Origin: Sitta carolinensis
Lineage: Eukaryota > Chordata > Aves > Passeriformes > Sittidae
DNA length: 64,000 nucleotides
Direction of reading: 5' to 3'
Assembly (NCBI GenBank): GCA_032173965.1
Contig: JAVUNC010000004.1
Location: 25,211,001 to 25,275,000 of the forward strand
Translations under genes and position numbers: made by a program
In this document: in pieces, positions 62,601-64,000 of the stretch
How positions within the stretch are numbered: position 1 is the first letter of the stretch
Layout of the letters: each line of letters begins with the position of its first letter
The notes under the pieces: model-generated
Seen by the model: the letters and a program-made list of their open reading frames with translations, nothing else
What the model was told of the DNA's origin: nothing
Databases searched by the model: none

Positions 62601-63738
62601 GATGTGTCTCTTTTGTGATCTTGCTTCAATATAACACCTTTCCATCAGCCTCATCATTTTTTGCTTTTTAATTTTATTCTGCGGTTGATTTATGGAAAAA
62701 TCCACTTCACAGAGGATTTTACAATCTTTTTACTTCAAGATGTTCTCATGGGTTCACGGGCACAGCATTTTACACAAAACTCATATTTATCATCCTCACT
62801 GAAGAAAGACTTCATGGAAATGACCCAAACTCACATTATTTATTGGAGATAACAGATAAAAGGAGGTGTCCCATAAAGTTAAACTTCAAGCTTTTGTGTT
62901 GATTCATGAGAGGCACTTGATTATTTTGGTAATTTTTCAAAAAATAATGAATGTGACCGAGTAGTGAAAAAAATCCATTTTATAGAATAACCAAATAAGG
63001 CTGCACAATGTATTAAAGGTGTTCCCCATGTTAAATACTGTGTGACACAGCAACAACATTTTGCATAATAATGAGAACTAAAAACCATGTAACAAACCCC
63101 AGTTCCTTCACCTGCTACACTGGACTGACTGAGAAATCCTGGAGATATTTGTGTGACGACACATTGAGTCCCCCCTCAAAACCTTGGATTCTCTATTCAG
63201 TCATGCCCTAAACATGATCTTTTAAAAAATGGACATAACAGCATATATTTTATTATTTTTCATAGCAGAAGGATATATGGTCAGCATTCTTAGCAATTAA
63301 AATTATTAAAATTCACAGATTTGTGTTGTGAATAATAATTAGGAACTGAAAAAGTAGTTTTTTTTATTATTTTCTGTATGCTGCATATTGGAAGGCTGAT
63401 ATGTTTGGTTAGGAGGCAGATAAAAAGCTATTTGTAGTCATTTTGGTTTCAAGGACGATTAGCTTAATAACAAGGAACTTGATAGAAACTCGTATCTAGT
63501 GGATTTTTCTTCTAGGCACACAGAAAACATTAATTTCCATAGGCACTTACAAATGAACACCCATTAGGGATTCTTGTCTGTAGTTCTGTAATTCCTTTGA
63601 AGTTTTGAAAAAGATTGCACATTGCCAATGCATTGAAAAGCTATCCTACTTTATAGTTTCAAAACAAAGGATGAAAAATGCATTTACAATCTCCAGTGGA
63701 AAATAAAATCACCTAAAAAATCAGAAAAAAACCCCAAC

Positions 63739-63740
<2 letters not shown>
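56623..63740. other. Unannotated stretch, no gene recognised
   Basis: Mostly AT-rich. Slightly GC-richer patches near 58600-58800, 59000-59240, 61030-61350 and 61990-62200 could be old repeats that I do not recognise. No protein family signature is visible in any frame. Confidence 0.4.

Positions 63741-63741
<1 letters not shown>

Positions 63742-63784
<43 letters not shown>
63742..63784. repeat. (TA)n microsatellite, about 21 units
   Basis: An uninterrupted TA run followed by a short CA-rich tail. The sequence is self-complementary and likely to vary in length. Confidence 0.97.
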
Positions 63785-63787
<3 letters not shown>

Positions 63788-63958
63788 CACACACATACAT
63801 ATTTATACATTCACTTGAGATACTGAAAACATATTTTGGATATTGTCATTTTGTCTCTTTTGACCAAAGAAGAATGGCTTATCTCAGCAAGATGCTGCAT
63901 GTAATGTGCCATGGAGGTTTTTTTTTTCAAATATATTCTCCAGATGGTGTGGGAAAAA

Positions 63959-63991
63959 AAGGGTTCGACACCCTTAGACCGTGTAGGTCTA
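63959..63991. other. Two adjacent perfect hairpins at the window end
   Basis: AAGGG (63959-63963) pairs with CCCTT (63971-63975) around the 7-base loop TTCGACA, which is the size and sequence type of a tRNA T arm. TAGACC (63975-63980) then pairs with GGTCTA (63986-63991) around GTGTA. No matching acceptor stem or D and anticodon arms are visible upstream, so this is not called a tRNA gene. It could be a tRNA-derived fragment, part of a mobile element cut by the window edge, or chance. Confidence 0.3.
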
Positions 63992-64000
63992 TTTCAGCCA

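Noticed and set aside
63940..64000. tRNA gene
   Set aside because: Only a T-arm-like hairpin is present; acceptor, D and anticodon arms are not visible.

Overview
The window is vertebrate nuclear DNA from a bird, most likely a passerine. The evidence is the repeat content: several CR1 LINE fragments carrying the avian 3' end (ATCATAGAAT on the minus strand, CTATGATTCTAT on the plus strand), and many LTR insertions, some of which resemble LTR families I recall from songbird genomes. I could not support any cellular protein-coding gene. Open frames are short, scattered and mostly explained by repeats. The window is probably intergenic or lies inside a large intron. Family assignments come from recognition by eye, not from a search.

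Layout. 1-8 kb: AT-rich, no recognised element. 8.0-8.6 kb: solo LTR (minus). 12.4-12.9 kb: CR1 piece. 15.9-16.5 kb: solo LTR (minus) with a near-perfect 5-bp duplication. 16.5-23.8 kb: AT-rich, with one candidate conserved regulatory patch near 20.1 kb and a 39-T tract at 22.6 kb. 23.9-26.3 kb: cluster of three CR1 copies. 32.9-33.3 kb: the only CpG island outside repeats, with a palindrome of two SOX-type motifs just upstream. 34.1-36.5 kb: a minus-strand class II endogenous retrovirus with one full LTR, env remnants, most of integrase and a truncated second LTR. 37.6-39.0 kb: a 1.4-kb plus-strand LTR with an internal 39/40-bp minisatellite. 40.9-42.2 kb: CR1 with endonuclease remnants but no reverse transcriptase, followed by a possible further LTR. 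49.5-50.7 kb: a 1.27-kb solo LTR (minus) with a perfect 5-bp duplication. 51.3-53.7 kb: one CR1 split by two LTRs from different families. 56.4-56.6 kb: a short LTR with alpharetrovirus-like spacing. 56.6-64 kb: AT-rich, ending in a TA microsatellite and twin hairpins.

The most informative locus is the retrovirus at 34-36.5 kb. Its outer ends carry matching AATGG duplications. The 187 bp shared by its two LTR copies have no base substitution beyond the first few bases at the internal junction, only two homopolymer length differences, so it is young. It is nevertheless badly defective: integrase has Asn at the first catalytic Asp position, Env lacks its middle, and everything from mid-U3 to early integrase is missing. 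This fits either a defective genome copied in trans or a recent deletion. No set of genes here works as a pathway; the window mainly records retroelement colonisation around one possible promoter or enhancer.
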